In this document: piece after piece, positions 15,344 to 24,755 of the stretch | Layout: every line of letters begins with the position of its first letter | Position numbering within the stretch: position 1 is the stretch's first letter | From: Pseudomonadota bacterium | GTDB taxonomy: Bacteria > Pseudomonadota > Gammaproteobacteria > Steroidobacterales > Steroidobacteraceae | Direction: 5' to 3' | DNA length: 55,957 bases | Assembly (NCBI GenBank): GCA_003242685.1 | Contig: QGVD01000017.1 | Span: forward strand, 1-55,957 | Notes under the pieces: model-generated | What the model was told of the DNA's origin: nothing | The model's database searches: none | What the model saw: only the letters and a program-made list of their open reading frames with translations | Translations under genes and position numbers: made by a program

Positions 15344-16894
15344 TCAGCGCAGGCGATCCACGATCTCCTCGCGCAGGTCGCGGATCTCCTTCGCGCGGGA
15401 GACCTGTGCGCGCTCGCAGCGTCCGCCGCGAGGACAGCGCGTGCTGCGTGGGCAGATGATGCGCGCGGGCTGAGCACATGCTTCTTCGACCCATGCGATG
15501 TTGAGGACGTTCGCGACGAGCCGCAGCGCGTCGGCTGTCTCGTGCGGTATCGGCGCGGTTCCTCCGCGCCGGAAGCACTCCTGCGTGAGACCGGCGATGA
15601 GCGGGGAGGCGTCGATGCCGTTCGCCTCGAGCGCCGGCGCAAGATCGATCCCCACCGACAGAACGTGAGGATTGCCCGCCATGTCTCGCGTGCGCAGCGA
15701 ATGACAGCAGTAGAGGAGGGACCGATCCTCGGTGCGCAGTATCGAGATCTGCGAGCCGGACGGGGTCCCCGGCTCATCGAGCATGCGGAACACCGCCCAG
15801 TTCGGGCAGGGATCCGTCACCTGCGCCATGTTGCCCCAGGGCAGGGGAATGCCGTTGCCGCGGTAGACGGCGCGGAGGTACCCGGGCGGGTACGCGTCGA
15901 AGAAATGCCAGTAGCGGTACGGCGAGACCTTGGTCATCCGCCGCATCACCACCGCGGGCGTGAGCTCCAGCTTCCGGCCGCCCTCCACGCGATAGCGCTC
16001 GCGTGTCAGAAAGCGCCGGAAGGGCGCGCGGGGACAGAGCAGCGCGCCGGCGAAGAAGCTGCATTCGAAGTCGCGCCAGGCATAGAGCACGTCGTTCGGA
16101 TCGATCGCGGACGCGCTCGATCCTCCATCGGGGCTCGCGCCCATCTCGCCACCGGTGGCGTGAGGCGACTTCCGGCCGTCACCACCGTGCAGGACCTTGT
16201 GACCGATGTGCAGGGCGAGATCGAACTTGAGCCGTGCCGGATCCGCCTGCAGCGCCCGATTGAGATACACGATGCGCGGCGCTTCGAAGAACGAGCGCAG
16301 GATGCTCCGCACTTCCTGATCCTGATCGCGTGCGCGCACGGCCTTGCGCTCGAACCAGCGGATCTCCAGCCCGTGGCGGCGGGCGAGCCGCATGAGATCG
16401 TCGACGCCGAGCGGAAAGCGCCGCTCGCCCACTTCCTCCGCAGCACGCTCGAGCTCCGGAAAGTCGTTGCGCGAGAGCTCCTGATGGGAGCGGATGAGCA
16501 GATGCGCGAACTGTCGCCCCGTGGTGCCCGTTTGAGAAAGGAGCTCCGGAATGGCCGCCTGCAGCACTTCCTTCGAGAACAGGAACGCCGGCTCGAGCGG
16601 TATGCGCGCCGGGCTTCCCCGCGTTTCGGGAGGACGCAGCGCGCCGAGATCGGCGTTCTCGTCGAGGAACCAGGACGGATCGCGCTGAAAGACGCGAGCG
16701 AGGAGCGAGAGAAGCTCGGCGGACGGCACGCGCTTTCCGCTCTCGATCATGCTCAGGTAGGAAACCGAGGGAGCGAGCTCGCGATCGAGCGCCACGCAGC
16801 GCGTGGAGAGCTCCTCGAGCGTCAATCCGTTGCGCTTGCGCAGGCTCCTGAGACGCGCGCCGAGGAGATGGCTGCGGTGAACGAGCCGTGACAT
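15344..16894 (-). CDS. RamB/ScfR-like XRE-family regulator (HTH, IrrE-like, DUF2083)
   Basis: 516 aa. Residues about 10-70 form a Cro/C1-type HTH (RLRSLRKRNGLTLEELSTR, then SVSYLSMIESGKRVPSAEL). The middle matches the IrrE/ImmA-like region, but the expected HExxH reads HIGHK (LALHIGHKVLHGG), so peptidase activity is doubtful. The C-terminal DUF2083 part ends in a Cys cluster (ICPRSTRCPRGGRC). Proteins with this layout (RamB in actinobacteria, ScfR in rhizobia) control acetate, propionate and short-chain fatty acid genes, including isocitrate lyase. Its gene is divergent from isocitrate lyase here, which supports that role. Autoregulation is plausible given the repeats just upstream of its ATG. 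Confidence 0.88.
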   Translation of the reverse strand: MSRLVHRSHLLGARLRSLRKRNGLTLEELSTRCVALDRELAPSVSYLSMIESGKRVPSAELLSLLARVFQRDPSWFLDENADLGALRPPETRGSPARIPLEPAFLFSKEVLQAAIPELLSQTGTTGRQFAHLLIRSHQELSRNDFPELERAAEEVGERRFPLGVDDLMRLARRHGLEIRWFERKAVRARDQDQEVRSILRSFFEAPRIVYLNRALQADPARLKFDLALHIGHKVLHGGDGRKSPHATGGEMGASPDGGSSASAIDPNDVLYAWRDFECSFFAGALLCPRAPFRRFLTRERYRVEGGRKLELTPAVVMRRMTKVSPYRYWHFFDAYPPGYLRAVYRGNGIPLPWGNMAQVTDPCPNWAVFRMLDEPGTPSGSQISILRTEDRSLLYCCHSLRTRDMAGNPHVLSVGIDLAPALEANGIDASPLIAGLTQECFRRGGTAPIPHETADALRLVANVLNIAWVEEACAQPARIICPRSTRCPRGGRCERAQVSRAKEIRDLREEIVDRLR

Positions 16895-16898
16895 GGAT

Positions 16899-16941
16899 TG
16901 TGAAATTAACAGTGTGAAGTTTCTGAGGTCAATTTGCGCAA
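16899..16941. promoter_or_regulatory. Candidate operator between ramB-like regulator and isocitrate lyase
   Basis: Two direct copies of TGTGAA (16899-16904 and 16913-16918, 14-bp period) are followed by the palindrome TTGCGCAA (16934-16941). All lie within 50 bp of the regulator start codon, in a gap of 182 bp between divergent genes. RamB sites elsewhere are TTTGC/GCAAA-rich, which makes the palindrome the better candidate. Assignment is inference. Confidence 0.35.
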
Positions 16942-17076
16942 GCCGGCATCCCTATCATGCGCCATCGGCCGATGCGGAAAGCATCGCCTCCGCTCCAGCT
17001 CGCGCCGCGGGCGGGGCGGCGTGAATGCCATCGACGCGGCATCCGGCGACACGACATGGTTCAGGAGGAACTCAGG

Positions 17077-18369
17077 ATGAACGACGGACAGCGGATGAGC
17101 GTGGAGGAACTGCGGGAGTCGTGGCGCACGAGCCCGCGCTGGAAGGGCATCGCCCGGCCGTACTCCGCGGAGGACGTCGACCGGCTGCGCGGCACCGTTC
17201 ACGTGGAGCATTCCCTCGCGCGGCTCGGCGCGGAGAAGCTCTGGCGATACCTGCACGAGCTGCCGTTCGTGAACGCGCTCGGCGCGCTCACGGGCAATCA
17301 GGCGATGCAGCAGGTCAAGGCGGGACTGCGCGCGATCTACCTCTCGGGCTGGCAGGTCGCGGGCGATGCGAACCTCGCGGGTCAGATGTATCCCGATCAG
17401 TCGCTGTATCCGGCCAACTCGGTGCCGGAGGTCGTGCGGCGGATCAACAACACGCTGCTGCGCGCCGATCAGATCCACCACGCGGAAGGCGACGATTCCA
17501 TCGACTGGATGCAGCCGATCGTGGCCGACGCCGAAGCGGGATTCGGCGGCGTGCTCAATGCCTTCGAGCTCATGAAGGCGATGATCGATGCGGGCGCCGC
17601 CGGCGTGCACTTCGAGGATCAGCTCGCCTCGGCGAAGAAGTGCGGACACATGGGCGGCAAGGTGCTCGTGCCGACTCAGGAAGCCATCGCCAAGCTCGTC
17701 GCAGCGCGTCTCGCCGCGGACGTCTGCGGCGTGCCGACGGTGCTCATTGCGCGCACGGATGCCGAGAGCGCGCGCCTCCTCACTTCGGACGTCGACGAGC
17801 GCGACCGGCCCTTCGTGGACGCCTCGAAGGGCCGGACGAGCGAGGGCTTCTTCTACGTGAAGGCAGGGCTCGAGCAGGCGATCGCCCGCGGGCTTGCGTA
17901 CGCGCCGTACGCCGATCTCCTCTGGTGCGAAACCGCGAAGCCGGACCTCGAAGAGGCGCGGCGTTTCGCGGAGGCCATACACCGCCGTTTCCCGGACAAG
18001 CTCCTCGCGTACAACTGCTCACCGTCCTTCAACTGGAAGAAGAATCTCGACGAGGCGACCATCGCGAAATTCCAGCGCGAGCTCGGAGCCATGGGCTACA
18101 GGTTCCAGTTCGTCACGCTGGCAGGTTTCCATGCGCTCAACTATTCGATGTTCACGCTCGCGCGCGCGTACCGCGAGTCGCAGATGAGCGCCTATGCGCA
18201 GCTCCAGCAGGCGGAGTTCGCGGCGGAGCGTGACGGATACACCGCAACCCGCCATCAGCGCGAAGTCGGGGCGGGCTATTTCGACGCCGTGACGCAGACC
18301 GTGACCGGCGGAAAGTCCTCTCTGGGCGCGCTCGCCGGCAGCACCGAGGAGGTGCAGTTCCACGGGTGA
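17077..18369 (+). CDS. aceA: Isocitrate lyase
   Basis: 430 aa from ATG at 17077, behind AGGAGGA at 8 nt; this matches the usual bacterial length of about 430. It cleaves isocitrate to glyoxylate and succinate in the glyoxylate bypass. The signature KKCGHMGGKVLVPTQEA with the catalytic Cys is intact, as are GWQVAGDANLAGQMYPDQSLYP and YNCSPSFNWKK. The enzyme is cytosolic and Mg2+-dependent. No malate synthase gene is in the window. Regulation by the divergent RamB/ScfR-like protein is likely. Confidence 0.97.
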   Translation: MNDGQRMSVEELRESWRTSPRWKGIARPYSAEDVDRLRGTVHVEHSLARLGAEKLWRYLHELPFVNALGALTGNQAMQQVKAGLRAIYLSGWQVAGDANLAGQMYPDQSLYPANSVPEVVRRINNTLLRADQIHHAEGDDSIDWMQPIVADAEAGFGGVLNAFELMKAMIDAGAAGVHFEDQLASAKKCGHMGGKVLVPTQEAIAKLVAARLAADVCGVPTVLIARTDAESARLLTSDVDERDRPFVDASKGRTSEGFFYVKAGLEQAIARGLAYAPYADLLWCETAKPDLEEARRFAEAIHRRFPDKLLAYNCSPSFNWKKNLDEATIAKFQRELGAMGYRFQFVTLAGFHALNYSMFTLARAYRESQMSAYAQLQQAEFAAERDGYTATRHQREVGAGYFDAVTQTVTGGKSSLGALAGSTEEVQFHG

Positions 18370-18385
18370 GCGGCTCGGAACGCGC

Positions 18386-19573
18386 TCAATCGCGGCGCCG
18401 GGCGACGACGAGATAACCCGGGACGGCCTCGTCCCGCTCGAGGCGCAGGGTCTCCTCGTCCAGCGCGCAGAGGTGAAACTCTCCTGCCGCGAGCGCGCTC
18501 GCAACGTACGCGGCATCGTGCGCGTAGCGGCCGTGCGGCCCCAGGCGATGATCGGCGCGCGGTGAGCCGCGCAGGGCTTCCAGTGTGAAGATCGTGAGTC
18601 CTCCGGGACGCAGGGCGCGGCGGATCGCGCTCAGCGGTTCCTCGAGCGGACCGAAGTAATTGAGCGTATCGGCGGCGATCACGGCATCGAAGCACTCCGG
18701 CCGTGAACGCAGGTACATGCACAGCTCCTCGACCGCCAGCTCGTCGTACGCGCCGCGCTCACGGGCACGATCGATCATCCGCTCCGACAGATCGACGCCC
18801 ACGAGCCGGCGGCTCATGTCGCGAACCAGTGGGCCGCAGAGTCCGGTACCACAGCCGGCATCGAGTATGTCCATCGGGTCATCCGAGGGACGCCAGCGGT
18901 GGAGTGCAGCGGCGACGAGCTGCGGCGCCCGGTACTCGAGCCGCTCGAGGCTCTCGTCGAATGCGTCGGCGAAGCTGTCGAAATGCTCGCGCAGATATTC
19001 GTCCGATGCCCGAGGCGGCACGTCGCGACCCGATAGCGCGGCCACCATGTGGCGCGCCCTGGGATTCGCGGGATCGCGCGTAAGCCATCGCCCATAGACG
19101 TCCGCGGCCTCATCGAGCCGTCCGATCCGGTAGAGCAGTGCCCCGAGCGCGTCGTAGGCGATCCCGTAGTCGGGCTGCCGCGTGATCGCCTCGCGCAGAC
19201 TCGCGACCGCCTCATCCGCGCGGCCCTCGTCGCGCAGGCAGATGCCCAGGTTGTACCACGCTTCCGCCATCGATGGCGTGCATCGCGCGGCCTTCTCGTA
19301 GGCATGCAGCGCTTCGCGACGGCGACCCGCAGCGATGAGCATGCTGCCGAGCGTGTTCCATGCATGAGCATTGCCGGGCGCGCGGGAGACGCAGCGCTCG
19401 AGAGTCCGCAGCGCTTCCCCGGTTTCACCCCGATGGAACTGCAGCAGACCGAGGTAGTACAGCGCCTTGGGATCGTCGGGACGCGCCGTCAGCACGCTCC
19501 GGTAGCCGGCTTCCGCCTCGTCGAAGCGTCCAGCCCGATGCGCATCGAGCGCCGCACGGAGCACGTCGTTCAT
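18386..19573 (-). CDS. TPR-repeat SAM-dependent methyltransferase
   Basis: 395 aa. Residues 1-185 form about five tetratricopeptide repeats (GNAHAWNTLGSMLIAAGRRR, AEAWYNLGICLRDEGRADEA). The rest is a class I methyltransferase with motif I LDAGCGTGLCGPLV and AVIAADTLNYFGPLEEPLSA. The combination resembles methyltransferases acting on large substrates through the TPR domain, but the target is unknown. No signal peptide, so cytosolic. It converges with isocitrate lyase with 16 bp between stops. Confidence 0.88.
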   Translation of the reverse strand: MNDVLRAALDAHRAGRFDEAEAGYRSVLTARPDDPKALYYLGLLQFHRGETGEALRTLERCVSRAPGNAHAWNTLGSMLIAAGRRREALHAYEKAARCTPSMAEAWYNLGICLRDEGRADEAVASLREAITRQPDYGIAYDALGALLYRIGRLDEAADVYGRWLTRDPANPRARHMVAALSGRDVPPRASDEYLREHFDSFADAFDESLERLEYRAPQLVAAALHRWRPSDDPMDILDAGCGTGLCGPLVRDMSRRLVGVDLSERMIDRARERGAYDELAVEELCMYLRSRPECFDAVIAADTLNYFGPLEEPLSAIRRALRPGGLTIFTLEALRGSPRADHRLGPHGRYAHDAAYVASALAAGEFHLCALDEETLRLERDEAVPGYLVVARRRD

Positions 19574-19726
19574 GGCCGAAGCTCGAGCATGAGGGAAGGG
19601 AAGGACAGCGGCGGTATAGTGAGACCGTCAGAGCTCCGGGGCAACGGCCGCAGAGCCACACGCTTCCGGATGAACAAGAGTCTCGTTGCCGGCGATGCAT
19701 CCGCCGGCTGATCACTGGAGGTTCAC

Positions 19727-20278
19727 ATGAAGAAAGCCACTCTCGCGCCTGCCTCGTTGCTCCTTTCCTTGATGCCCGCAGTCACGTTCGCCAGCTATGC
19801 CGACGATCGTGCCGAGATCGAGAACCTCTCCAACCGCTACATGATCGCGGTCGACGCCGGCGACATCGACACGGTGATGGAGGCCTGGGCCGAGGACGGT
19901 GTGCTGGAGTGGGTGTACGGCGTGGAGCGTGGCAAGGAAGCGATCCGCAGGGCGATGTCGAACTTCGGCGGGGCGCGCCGCGTGGAGATCCCGGAAGGCG
20001 CGACGTCGCGGCCGCGGACGCGGCACATGATCATCAATCACGTCATCGACGTGCAGGGCGATACGGCGAAGACCGTCGCCTACTGGTTCGCGTTCACGAA
20101 CAACACGCCGCAGAAGGACGTGCAGCTCCTCTACTTCGGGCACTACGAGGACGAGCTCGTGAAGCGCAACGGCAAGTGGCTCTTCAAGAAGCGCCGCGTG
20201 TTCAACGAGTCGCTGCAGAACCGCGCGCTCTTCTATCCGGGCCTCGGCGAGAAGGATCCGCGTCAGAACAAGGATTGA
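19727..20278 (+). CDS. Secreted SnoaL-like (NTF2-fold) protein
   Basis: 183 aa with a Sec signal peptide (MKKATLAPASLLLSLMPAVTFA) and a TGGAGG site before the ATG. The mature part is a single SnoaL_4-type alpha+beta barrel: DRAEIENLSNRYMIAVDAGD, then DTVMEAWAEDGVLEW and RHMIINHVIDVQGDTAKTVA. The fold hosts dehydratases, isomerases and hydroxylases acting on polyketides or steroids as well as binding proteins. Residues usually noted in scytalone-dehydratase-like enzymes (Asp and His) are plausible here, but no activity can be assigned. A TATAGT -10-like element lies at 19615-19620. Confidence 0.8.
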   Translation: MKKATLAPASLLLSLMPAVTFASYADDRAEIENLSNRYMIAVDAGDIDTVMEAWAEDGVLEWVYGVERGKEAIRRAMSNFGGARRVEIPEGATSRPRTRHMIINHVIDVQGDTAKTVAYWFAFTNNTPQKDVQLLYFGHYEDELVKRNGKWLFKKRRVFNESLQNRALFYPGLGEKDPRQNKD

Positions 20279-20389
20279 CGCGAACGGCAGCGGTCGGCTG
20301 CGCTCCGGCCCGCGACGATGCCGGTCGGAGCGTCCGTCGGCCACAGGCACGTGCCGGACGCATCGGTGCCACGCCGGCCGTGGACGGAA

Positions 20390-22189
20390 TCACTCGTCGA
20401 GACCGAACGCGAGCAGGACGTTGCCCGGCTTGCCGAAGATCACGGAGTAGCCCGACGTCGCGAACACCTTGCCGTCGGTGATCACCGCGCCTGCCGCGGT
20501 GATGCTGCCGCCGCGGGCTTTCACGCCGTTGACCGTCTCGAATTCACGGTCCGTCGCATACTGCCAGATCACGCTGCCGTCCTTCGTCGAGAGGGCGCGG
20601 ATCACGCCGTCGAGTCCGCCGATGAGCACCGCACCTTCGATGCTGCTCGCGACGGCGCCATGACTGCCGGGCGCGATCGGCGAGTACCAGCGCTCGGTGC
20701 CGTCCCGGAGACTCACGGCGACCATTCCGCCGCTCGACAGGCCGAAGTACGCGTTCTCTCCATCCGTCGTGCCACCCCAGATGAGTCCGCGCCCGTTCCC
20801 GTTTCGCGGCACCTGCACGCGCCAGCGCAACTTGCCCCCGTTGTCCGGATCGAAAGCGAGCACCTCGTTGGGACGCGCGGCGACGATCAGCGAGCGCGTG
20901 CCGTCCGCATGCGTAACGAGGATCGGCGATGCCGGAATGTCCCGATCCGGTCCGAGCTTCTTCGGACAGTTCTCCGAATTCACGGCGCCGCAGCCGACGA
21001 GAAACGCGTCGTTGGCGTAGACCTGATGCGTCCAGCGCACGGCACCTGTCGAGAGGTCGAGGGCAATGACCGAGTCGGACGTTTCCGCAGCCGGCTCGGT
21101 GTACGCATTCCCGGTGCCGAAGTAGAGCGCGCCGGCTGCCGGATCGATGGCCGGCGTGTTCCAGACTGCGGCGCCCGCAGGCGCGTAGAGCTGAACGCCC
21201 GCGGAGTTCTTCCTCGTCGGCTGCGGCGTCTGCGCGATGGTGTACGTCTTCCACAGGAGCCTGCCGCTGCTCACCTCGTAGGCCGACACGCTGCCGCGGA
21301 AGGTGCAGCATGGATAGCTCTCCGCGCGCGCAGCGCCTTCCTCCCACGCCGACATCGGCACGTACAGCACGCCGTCGTGCAGGACGGGCGAGGCGGTCAT
21401 GCGTGCCGCCAGGTGCTCGTCCACGCGTTGTCTCCACAGGAGCCGGCCGCTGCGGGCGTCCACCGCGTAGAGGTTCGCCTTGACGTCACCGAAGAAGGCG
21501 GCGTACTCGACACCCGCGTGTCCTTTCACGGGTCCGACGCTGACGCTCGTGCGCACGCCCGCGTCCCCCCGGAACGACCAGTGGACGCAGCCCGTAGCCG
21601 CGTCGAGTGAGTAGACGTATCCATTGTCCGAGCCGACGAACACTCGGCCGCCCACGATCGAGGGCTGACCGTACGCCGAGCTGCCGCCGGGAAAGCCGAA
21701 GGCCCAGAGGAGCTTCAGCTTCGGAATGTCGGCAGCGGAGATCCCGGCATTCGCGGCGTTCTGATGGCGCGAGTTGCCCACATCCGGGCTCCAGCCGTTC
21801 CAGGCGCGACCCGACGGATCGAACGCGGAATCCGCCCGACAGCGATTCGGCATGTGGGCCGCGTCGCCCGCCTGCGAGGCGCCGAGTAGCTGACCGCTCA
21901 CCGCTTCAGCGACCGCGCGGATGTCCGATTCTTCGAGGTCGCGCGCATGGACCTGCATCGAGCCCTTCGTCAGCGCTTCATAGATGCGCTCGGCCGGCAT
22001 CGCGCGAAGCAGCTCCGGCGGCGGTGCATGCTCGACCTCGGGGCGGCCGTGACACGTCATGCAGCGCTCCTGAAAGATGATGAAGCCCTGCTCACTGCCG
22101 CCCACGCGGGTGATGGTGGCCGGATCCTGTGCGACCGCGAACGGGGGCAGGAGAACGAGGAGCAGGGCGAGTGTGCGCGTCGACGGCAT
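20390..22189 (-). CDS. PQQ-repeat quinohaemoprotein, polyvinyl-alcohol-dehydrogenase-like
   Basis: 599 aa with a Sec signal (residues 1-20), an N-terminal cytochrome c domain with CMTCH at 43-47, then a PQQ-type beta-propeller. The segment WNGWSPDVGNSRHQNA and the order (cytochrome first, propeller second) resemble the PVA dehydrogenase-like family rather than classical methanol dehydrogenases. Propeller strands recur as VGSDNGYVYSLDAATGCVHW and LYFGTGNAYTEPAAETSDSV. It would oxidise an alcohol in the periplasm and pass electrons through its own haem. Whether it binds PQQ is untested. The AraC-type gene lies 84 bp downstream on the same strand but belongs functionally with pobA. Confidence 0.85.
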   Translation of the reverse strand: MPSTRTLALLLVLLPPFAVAQDPATITRVGGSEQGFIIFQERCMTCHGRPEVEHAPPPELLRAMPAERIYEALTKGSMQVHARDLEESDIRAVAEAVSGQLLGASQAGDAAHMPNRCRADSAFDPSGRAWNGWSPDVGNSRHQNAANAGISAADIPKLKLLWAFGFPGGSSAYGQPSIVGGRVFVGSDNGYVYSLDAATGCVHWSFRGDAGVRTSVSVGPVKGHAGVEYAAFFGDVKANLYAVDARSGRLLWRQRVDEHLAARMTASPVLHDGVLYVPMSAWEEGAARAESYPCCTFRGSVSAYEVSSGRLLWKTYTIAQTPQPTRKNSAGVQLYAPAGAAVWNTPAIDPAAGALYFGTGNAYTEPAAETSDSVIALDLSTGAVRWTHQVYANDAFLVGCGAVNSENCPKKLGPDRDIPASPILVTHADGTRSLIVAARPNEVLAFDPDNGGKLRWRVQVPRNGNGRGLIWGGTTDGENAYFGLSSGGMVAVSLRDGTERWYSPIAPGSHGAVASSIEGAVLIGGLDGVIRALSTKDGSVIWQYATDREFETVNGVKARGGSITAAGAVITDGKVFATSGYSVIFGKPGNVLLAFGLDE

Positions 22190-22273
22190 GAGCTGAAGCG
22201 AAGTCCTGGCGATCAGGACGCAGATGCTAGCACGTGCCGCCGACGGTCCCTTTCCGCATCGATCACGCCGTGC

Positions 22274-23278
22274 TCACGAGCGTTCGGTCGCATCTGCAGT
22301 GGACGAAGAACGCGATGCCTCCGGCCGATTCTCCTGGCCGAGGGCGCGCCAGGCCTCCTGCCTGAATCGCGACGGGGAGCGGCCGGTGTGCTTGGCGAAG
22401 AAACGGGAGAAGTACGCCGCATCGGCGAAGCCCAGCGCGAGCGCGATGCGTTTGACGTCGAGCGTGGTGTAGATGAGGTTGCGCTCCGCTTCGCGCAGCA
22501 GCCGGCCGTTGATAACGCCGAGCGCCGATTTCCCCAGCACCTCACGGCAGACACGGTTGAGCTGGGTCGAGGTGATCCCGAGGGCCCGGGAGTACTCCTC
22601 GATGCTCCTGTGTTCGCGGTACCAGCGGTCGACCAGCGCACGGAAGCGCTGCAGGTGCTGCATCTTGCGTGCGGAGGCTCCCGAGACGGGGTGGGCGCTT
22701 TCGCCGATCGCCCGCGCCACCGTGACCAGGGCCAGCTCGAGCCCTGCACGCACCGCAGCGAGCCGCCAGGGCAGATTCCCTTCGTATTCGCGGCTCACCG
22801 TCTCGAGCGCGCCGCGCAGCACCGCCGCGGTCCGCGACTTCGCGCCGAGGAGAATGCGGTGTGGCCGGGAGAAGACCTCGCGCAGATCGGGCGCCGAGAG
22901 CATCTCGTCGAGGTGCCGCTCGAAGAGCGTGATGACGACACCCCGCACGTCGCGCGAGAAGGTGAAGCCGTGCACGGTGAGGGAGGGCAGGGTGACGACG
23001 CACGGCGCGCGCAGCGGCAGACGCTCGTTCTCGAGCACCAGCGTGCCATGGCCGCCCCTCATGTACAGAATTTGAAAGAAGGCCTCGTGGCGGTGGGGCC
23101 TGATCTCCCAGTCGTGCAGGCGGCTGCGCGAGGCGATCGACTCGCAGTGCAGCCTGTCCGGCGGCAGGGTTGCGGCCGTTTCGCCGTAGAGTCCATACGT
23201 CGGGATGGATTCGCGGGGTGCCCGCAGCCCGGTGTCGCGCATGTTCGAATTGTCCAGCTCCGCGCAACGTCTGTCCAT
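22274..23278 (-). CDS. pobR: AraC-family regulator, PobR-like
   Basis: 334 aa from ATG 23278; an in-frame ATG at 23242 would trim 12 residues. The N-terminal half is a cupin-like effector domain (HDWEIRPHRHEAFFQILYMR). The C-terminal third carries two AraC-type HTH motifs (SIEEYSRALGITSTQLNRVC, then RIALALGFADAAYFSRFFAK). The gene is divergent from pobA with 63 bp between the start codons, the classical pobR-pobA arrangement in which PobR activates pobA in response to 4-hydroxybenzoate. The symbol is given on this context plus family. Confidence 0.87.
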   Translation of the reverse strand: MDRRCAELDNSNMRDTGLRAPRESIPTYGLYGETAATLPPDRLHCESIASRSRLHDWEIRPHRHEAFFQILYMRGGHGTLVLENERLPLRAPCVVTLPSLTVHGFTFSRDVRGVVITLFERHLDEMLSAPDLREVFSRPHRILLGAKSRTAAVLRGALETVSREYEGNLPWRLAAVRAGLELALVTVARAIGESAHPVSGASARKMQHLQRFRALVDRWYREHRSIEEYSRALGITSTQLNRVCREVLGKSALGVINGRLLREAERNLIYTTLDVKRIALALGFADAAYFSRFFAKHTGRSPSRFRQEAWRALGQENRPEASRSSSTADATERS

Positions 23279-23341
23279 TTGCGTACCGAGCGGACGGCGT
23301 TAACTTGGGAGCCTGCATTCGGATCAGCCCCGGAGAACCCC

Positions 23342-24514
23342 ATGCGTACGCAGGTAGCCATCATCGGTTCCGGACCCTCCGGACTTCTTCTCGGGCAGCT
23401 TCTTCATCGGGCGGGAATCGACAACATCATCCTCGAGCGGCGCACGAAGGAGTACGTGCTGAGCCGGATACGCGCCGGCGTTCTCGAAGAGGGATTCGTC
23501 GAGATGATGGACCGCGCCGGGGTCGGGGCCCGCCTGCACGCCGAAGGGCTGATCCACGAGGGTTTCGACATCTGCTTCGACAACGTGCGTCACCGCATGG
23601 ACCTTGCGGGGCTCACGGGCGGCAAGAAGGTCGTCGTGTACGGTCAGACCGAGGTGACACGCGACCTCATGGCGGCGCGCGAGGCGAGCGGTGCGCCGAC
23701 CGTTTATGAGGCCGAGGACGTGAGCCTGCATCACTTCGACGGCACGTCCCCGAAGGTCCGCTACCGGCACGCCGGCAGGGAACACGAGATCGAATGTGAG
23801 TTCATCGCCGGCTGCGACGGCTTTCACGGCGTGTCACGGCAGAGCGTCCCCGAAGGCGCGATCAGGACTTTCGAGCGTGTCTATCCCTTCGGCTGGCTCG
23901 GATTGCTGTCCGATACGCCGCCGGTCTCTCACGAGCTGATCTACGTGAACCACCCGCGCGGTTTCGCCCTGTGCAGCATGCGGTCGAAGACGCGCAGCCG
24001 CTACTACGTGCAGGTGCCGCTCACCGACGACGTGCAGCAGTGGCCCGACGAGCGCTTCTGGGACGAGCTGCGGGCCCGGCTCGACCCGAAGACCGCGCAG
24101 CAGCTCGTCACGGGACCTTCCATCGAGAAGAGCATCGCGCCGCTGCGCAGCTTCGTCGCCGAGCCGCTGCGCTTCGGGAGGCTGTTCCTCGCGGGCGATG
24201 CGGGGCACATCGTGCCGCCGACCGGTGCGAAGGGTCTCAATCTCGCAGGCAGCGACATTCACTATCTGTCCACGGGCCTCATCGAGTTTTACCGCACGGG
24301 CAACAGCTCGGAACTCGACGCCTACTCGGCGCGCGCCCTGCGCCGGATCTGGCTGGCCGAGCGTTTCTCGTGGTGGATGACCCATCTCCTGCACCGTTTC
24401 CCGGAGCAGGGTGCGTTCGCCGATCGCATACAGCGTGCGGAGCTCGAATACCTGGTGAGCTCGAAGGCCGCACAGACCTCGCTGGCCGAGAACTACGTCG
24501 GTCTGCCGTTCTAG
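23342..24514 (+). CDS. pobA: 4-hydroxybenzoate 3-monooxygenase
   Basis: 390 aa from ATG at 23342, preceded by CGGAGA; this is the normal PobA length, and longer in-frame extensions only read antisense through the regulator gene. It hydroxylates 4-hydroxybenzoate to protocatechuate with FAD, NAD(P)H and O2. Visible features are the GxGxxG fold (IIGSGPSGLLLGQLL), the DG motif CDGFHGVSRQSVP, and the second FAD site GDAGHIVPPTGAKGLNLA. The LSRIRAGVLEEG segment typical of PobA is also present. Cytosolic. No protocatechuate ring-cleavage genes are in the window. Confidence 0.96.
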   Translation: MRTQVAIIGSGPSGLLLGQLLHRAGIDNIILERRTKEYVLSRIRAGVLEEGFVEMMDRAGVGARLHAEGLIHEGFDICFDNVRHRMDLAGLTGGKKVVVYGQTEVTRDLMAAREASGAPTVYEAEDVSLHHFDGTSPKVRYRHAGREHEIECEFIAGCDGFHGVSRQSVPEGAIRTFERVYPFGWLGLLSDTPPVSHELIYVNHPRGFALCSMRSKTRSRYYVQVPLTDDVQQWPDERFWDELRARLDPKTAQQLVTGPSIEKSIAPLRSFVAEPLRFGRLFLAGDAGHIVPPTGAKGLNLAGSDIHYLSTGLIEFYRTGNSSELDAYSARALRRIWLAERFSWWMTHLLHRFPEQGAFADRIQRAELEYLVSSKAAQTSLAENYVGLPF

Positions 24515-24519
24515 GGGCA

Positions 24520-24540
24520 CGCCGCGCTTCGCACGCGGCG
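24520..24540 (+). terminator. Hairpin after pobA
   Basis: A perfect 7-bp stem (CGCCGCG/CGCGGCG) with loop CTTCGCA begins 6 bp after the pobA stop. It is followed by a short pyrimidine stretch rather than a T-run, so termination is plausible but not certain. Confidence 0.45.
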
Positions 24541-24755
24541 GTCTCCATCTTCCGGCGCGCGTGCGGATACGACGGCCGGCGCTTCGGCGCGCTCGAACGC
24601 AACGCCAAGATAATTCGAATGGACGGAACGCTCCGGGCGCTGTAGAACGGCTCGCCGAGCGCAACGGAAGCGATGCGCGTGCATCGCAGGCAGCCGCACG
24701 GTGATCGCGGCTTTCCCGATGTGGCGAGGCTCCCGGCGCGATGGAGGGGGACCTC

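Noticed and set aside
16906..17982. Long minus-strand frame opposite isocitrate lyase
   Set aside because: Shadow of the lyase codons; no ribosome binding site or recognisable domain.
21947..23341. Upstream in-frame extension of pobA by 465 codons
   Set aside because: It reads antisense through the PobR-like and PQQ-protein genes; PobA has a good start and normal length from 23342.
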